A DNA stretch of 62,295 nt from Chitinophagaceae bacterium (GTDB taxonomy: Bacteria > Bacteroidota > Bacteroidia > Chitinophagales > Chitinophagaceae): NCBI GenBank assembly GCA_019638595.1, contig JAHBTJ010000034.1:1-62295 (forward strand), read 5' to 3'. The notes below the pieces were generated by a model that made no database searches, was not told the DNA's origin, and saw only the letters and a program-made list of their open reading frames with translations. Positions 60,651 through 62,295 of this stretch are shown here, piece by piece; positions within the stretch are counted from its first letter, which is position 1; the number at the start of each line of letters is the position of its first letter. Both the position numbers and the translations under genes were made by a program.

Positions 60651-61670
60651 ATGACAAAAATCATTTCAATACTTGTATTTATTATAACAGGGCCCTGGTC
60701 GTATAGCCAGGATCGAAGTATAAATGTTCAGGAGAAATCAGAGCTGGGTGGAGTAAAGCAGCAAATATTTTTACGGGGAAAAGACAGCACAAATCCCATT
60801 TTGCTCATACTGCACGGCGGCCCGGGATTCTCAGAATTTGCTTATTTCAGAACGTTTAACAGGGAGCTGGAAAATAAGTTTGTGGTTGTTAACTGGGATC
60901 AGCGTGGCACGCATCTTTCCTACAATGATTCCATTGAGGGAAAATCAATGACGTTCGACCAGATTGTAAGCGACACGCATGAACTGGTAAGTAAATTAAA
61001 AACAAGATTCGGGCAAAATAAGGTTTTCCTTTTGGCTCATTCTGCCGGTACAATTACAGGCGTTAAGTATGCATTGCGCTACCCCGAAGATCTGTACGCA
61101 TATATCGGGGTAGGGCAAGTGGTAAATGGTATGAAAAATGAAATGGAATCGCTTTCCTATGCTTTAAAAATGGCAAAGAGAAATAATAATAAAGAAGCGG
61201 TCGCTGAACTCAGTGAAGTACAAAAGAACTATCCTTCATTACCCCTAATATCATTAGAGTATGTTTATACAGAAAGAAAATGGCTTGAGAAATTTGGCGG
61301 CGTTTACCACGCAAAGAGCTTTTCAGATTTATTTGAAAGCCTCGCCGGGGAAGAAAGCGCCTTAATAAATAACAGCTTAGCCAATAAAGGCGGGGAATTC
61401 TCTATGCAACATTTATGGAAGGAATTGTTAAGTGTAGACTTCCTTTCTGCTGACACTGCATTCAACGTACCGGTTTTTTTCATTTGTGGCAAGTATGACC
61501 ACAATACACCTACGGATCTCGCAAAGCAATATTTTAATAACATAAAAGCGCCGCTGAAGCAATTCTTTATTTTTGAGAATTCCGGGCATTTAATTCCATT
61601 TGAAGAACCCGATAAATTCAACAAGCTGCTAACACAAACTATATTTAATACAGGAATGAGGACAAAGTAA
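60651..61670 (+). CDS. Exported alpha/beta hydrolase, proline-iminopeptidase-like
   Basis: 339 residues with an N-terminal signal (ISILVFIITGPWSYSQ). Oxyanion motif LILHGGPGFSEFAYFRTFNR and VVVNWDQRGTHLS; nucleophile Ser in LLAHSAGTITGVKYALRYP; acid in VFFICGKYDHNTP; His in FENSGHLIPFEEPDKF. HGGPG and DQRG are typical of proline iminopeptidase/tricorn-interacting hydrolases, so peptide or ester cleavage outside the cytoplasm is likely; specificity unknown. Confidence 0.9.
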   Translation: MTKIISILVFIITGPWSYSQDRSINVQEKSELGGVKQQIFLRGKDSTNPILLILHGGPGFSEFAYFRTFNRELENKFVVVNWDQRGTHLSYNDSIEGKSMTFDQIVSDTHELVSKLKTRFGQNKVFLLAHSAGTITGVKYALRYPEDLYAYIGVGQVVNGMKNEMESLSYALKMAKRNNNKEAVAELSEVQKNYPSLPLISLEYVYTERKWLEKFGGVYHAKSFSDLFESLAGEESALINNSLANKGGEFSMQHLWKELLSVDFLSADTAFNVPVFFICGKYDHNTPTDLAKQYFNNIKAPLKQFFIFENSGHLIPFEEPDKFNKLLTQTIFNTGMRTK

Positions 61671-61728
61671 CTCCGGTACTTTTTAATAAAATGGGCTTGT
61701 TATAATTAAAAAAAAATAGTGACAGGAT

Positions 61729-61932
61729 ATGGATAGCAGCTACGCGGTATGTGGGCTGGATCTTTCCGCTTATCCTATCCATGAAAAAGTAAGGGATGAA
61801 CTTGTTCTCGGATGCCTTACAGGTTTTCGCTTTAGTGATTACTCAACAGTGAAGCCAGAAGAAATTCGGGATGGCATGTTGTTCGTTAACAAGGCTAAAA
61901 CAGGCGACCGGGTTGTTGTTCCTATCCTGTAG
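61729..61932 (+). pseudogene. Tyrosine recombinase (phage-type integrase), fragment
   Basis: 67 residues matching the start of the catalytic domain: VRDELVLGCLTGFRFSDYST has the first active-site Arg (TGFRFSD), then MLFVNKAKTGDRVVVPIL, after which the frame stops where IS21-like sequence begins. The N-terminal arm-binding region and the His-x-x-Arg and Tyr motifs are missing. Probably a remnant of an integrase cut by the IS; whether its other half lies beyond the element cannot be seen here. Confidence 0.75.
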
Positions 61933-61935
61933 ATT

Positions 61936-62295
61936 CTGTTGCATGTTGACCCAGTATTCTGTTTTATGTTGACCCACCCGTTGCCGGCATATAGTAAGGC
62001 TTTTTAGAAGTCAGTTGCTCCTTAAAAAAATCAAGGAGTATGGCACAAAAGCCGATAGCAATGGAGCAATTAAAGCAAATTCTGCAACTTCAAAAAGATG
62101 GTGTTGGCGTTCGGGAGATGGCCCGCCGCACAGGCATCAGCCGCAACAGCGTTCGTAAGTACCTTTCTCTGCTTGCTACTGCTTCTCCAGATAGTCAACA
62201 GGAGCCAAACGATAAAACACTTGCTGATAAAGCTTACGGCAATGATAGTGTAGCTCATGATGCAGGCAGGTTGCAGCAGTTGATTGATCATTTCA
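61936..62295 (+). mobile_element. IS21-family insertion sequence, left end (continues past the window)
   Basis: Left-end region has two direct copies of TGTTGACCCA (61944-61953 and 61967-61976), 23 bases apart, as in the multiple terminal repeats of IS21 elements, then a leader and the istA gene. The exact outermost base is uncertain (61930-61942). It adjoins the end of the integrase fragment. Confidence 0.75.
62040..62295 (+). CDS. istA: IS21-family transposase IstA, N-terminal part
   Basis: Starts at ATG 62040, just after AAGGAG, and is open to the window end. The product reads KPIAMEQLKQILQLQKDGVG then VREMARRTGISRNSVRKYLS, the N-terminal helix-turn-helix that recognises the IS ends. The DDE catalytic domain and the istB helper would lie outside the window. 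Confidence 0.85.
   Translation, partial: MAQKPIAMEQLKQILQLQKDGVGVREMARRTGISRNSVRKYLSLLATASPDSQQEPNDKTLADKAYGNDSVAHDAGRLQQLIDHF

Overview
The window reads as a Bacteroidota chromosome segment, most likely Chitinophagaceae or a close relative. The grounds are the many lipoprotein and TonB-receptor genes, an imelysin/HTTM/DUF4856 iron-type operon, -7 promoter elements of the TAnnTTTG type, and RHS cores with the [15 protein letters not shown] signature. No rRNA, tRNA or CRISPR array was recognised.

Region 1 (about 1-10.2 kb) is a scrap-yard of orphan RHS (polymorphic toxin) tips. Each live tip has an RHS core and a variable C-terminal domain, and is followed at once or with start/stop overlap by a small secreted or lipoprotein gene, the expected place for an immunity gene. 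Two tips carry HExxH zinc-peptidase motifs. Between them lie broken RHS 5' pieces, two XRE regulators cut at their 5' ends, several copies of a roughly 80-100 bp palindromic repeat (called R here), and a decayed group II intron sitting inside one R copy. Short 15-40 bp palindromes have also been inserted into RHS and intron sequence and break reading frames.

Region 2 (10.2-18.1 kb) is an AT-rich accessory block: a transglutaminase-like lipoprotein, three small or unknown envelope proteins, an O-antigen ligase-like membrane protein, a Crp/Fnr regulator and a NUMOD4/NUMOD1 protein. Region 3 (18.2-20.7 kb) is another RHS tip plus unknown partner, more R/RHS/intron debris, and a truncated second copy of the intron reverse transcriptase.

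Region 4 (20.8-43.4 kb) is conserved chromosome: uvrB, a ParA-like ATPase, an esterase, an EEP hydrolase, polA, 2Fe-2S ferredoxin with ferredoxin-NADP reductase, rpe, a Crp/Fnr regulator, CCA/poly(A) polymerase, miaA, an amino-sugar kinase fused to a RapZ C-terminal domain next to a MurU-like nucleotidyltransferase, pdeM, and a full phosphorelay (hybrid kinase, Hpt protein, LytTR regulator).

Region 5 (43.7-59.0 kb) holds two envelope-remodelling loci around an iron-type operon. Locus A is an OmpR regulator, kinase, small membrane protein, PAP2 phosphatase and phosphoethanolamine transferase. Locus B is a second OmpR-like regulator with a degenerate receiver, a TonB-linked outer-membrane protein and a second PAP2 phosphatase. 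Four promoters in A and B share a 19-bp tandem repeat (TTCnAAAT-TTC-TTCnAAAT, 11-bp period) just upstream of the predicted -7 element, which suggests one OmpR-type regulon for outer-membrane lipid modification. This is the most interesting apparently undescribed signal in the window. The right end has an EamA transporter, an SDR, an alpha/beta hydrolase, an integrase stub and the left end of an IS21-family element.
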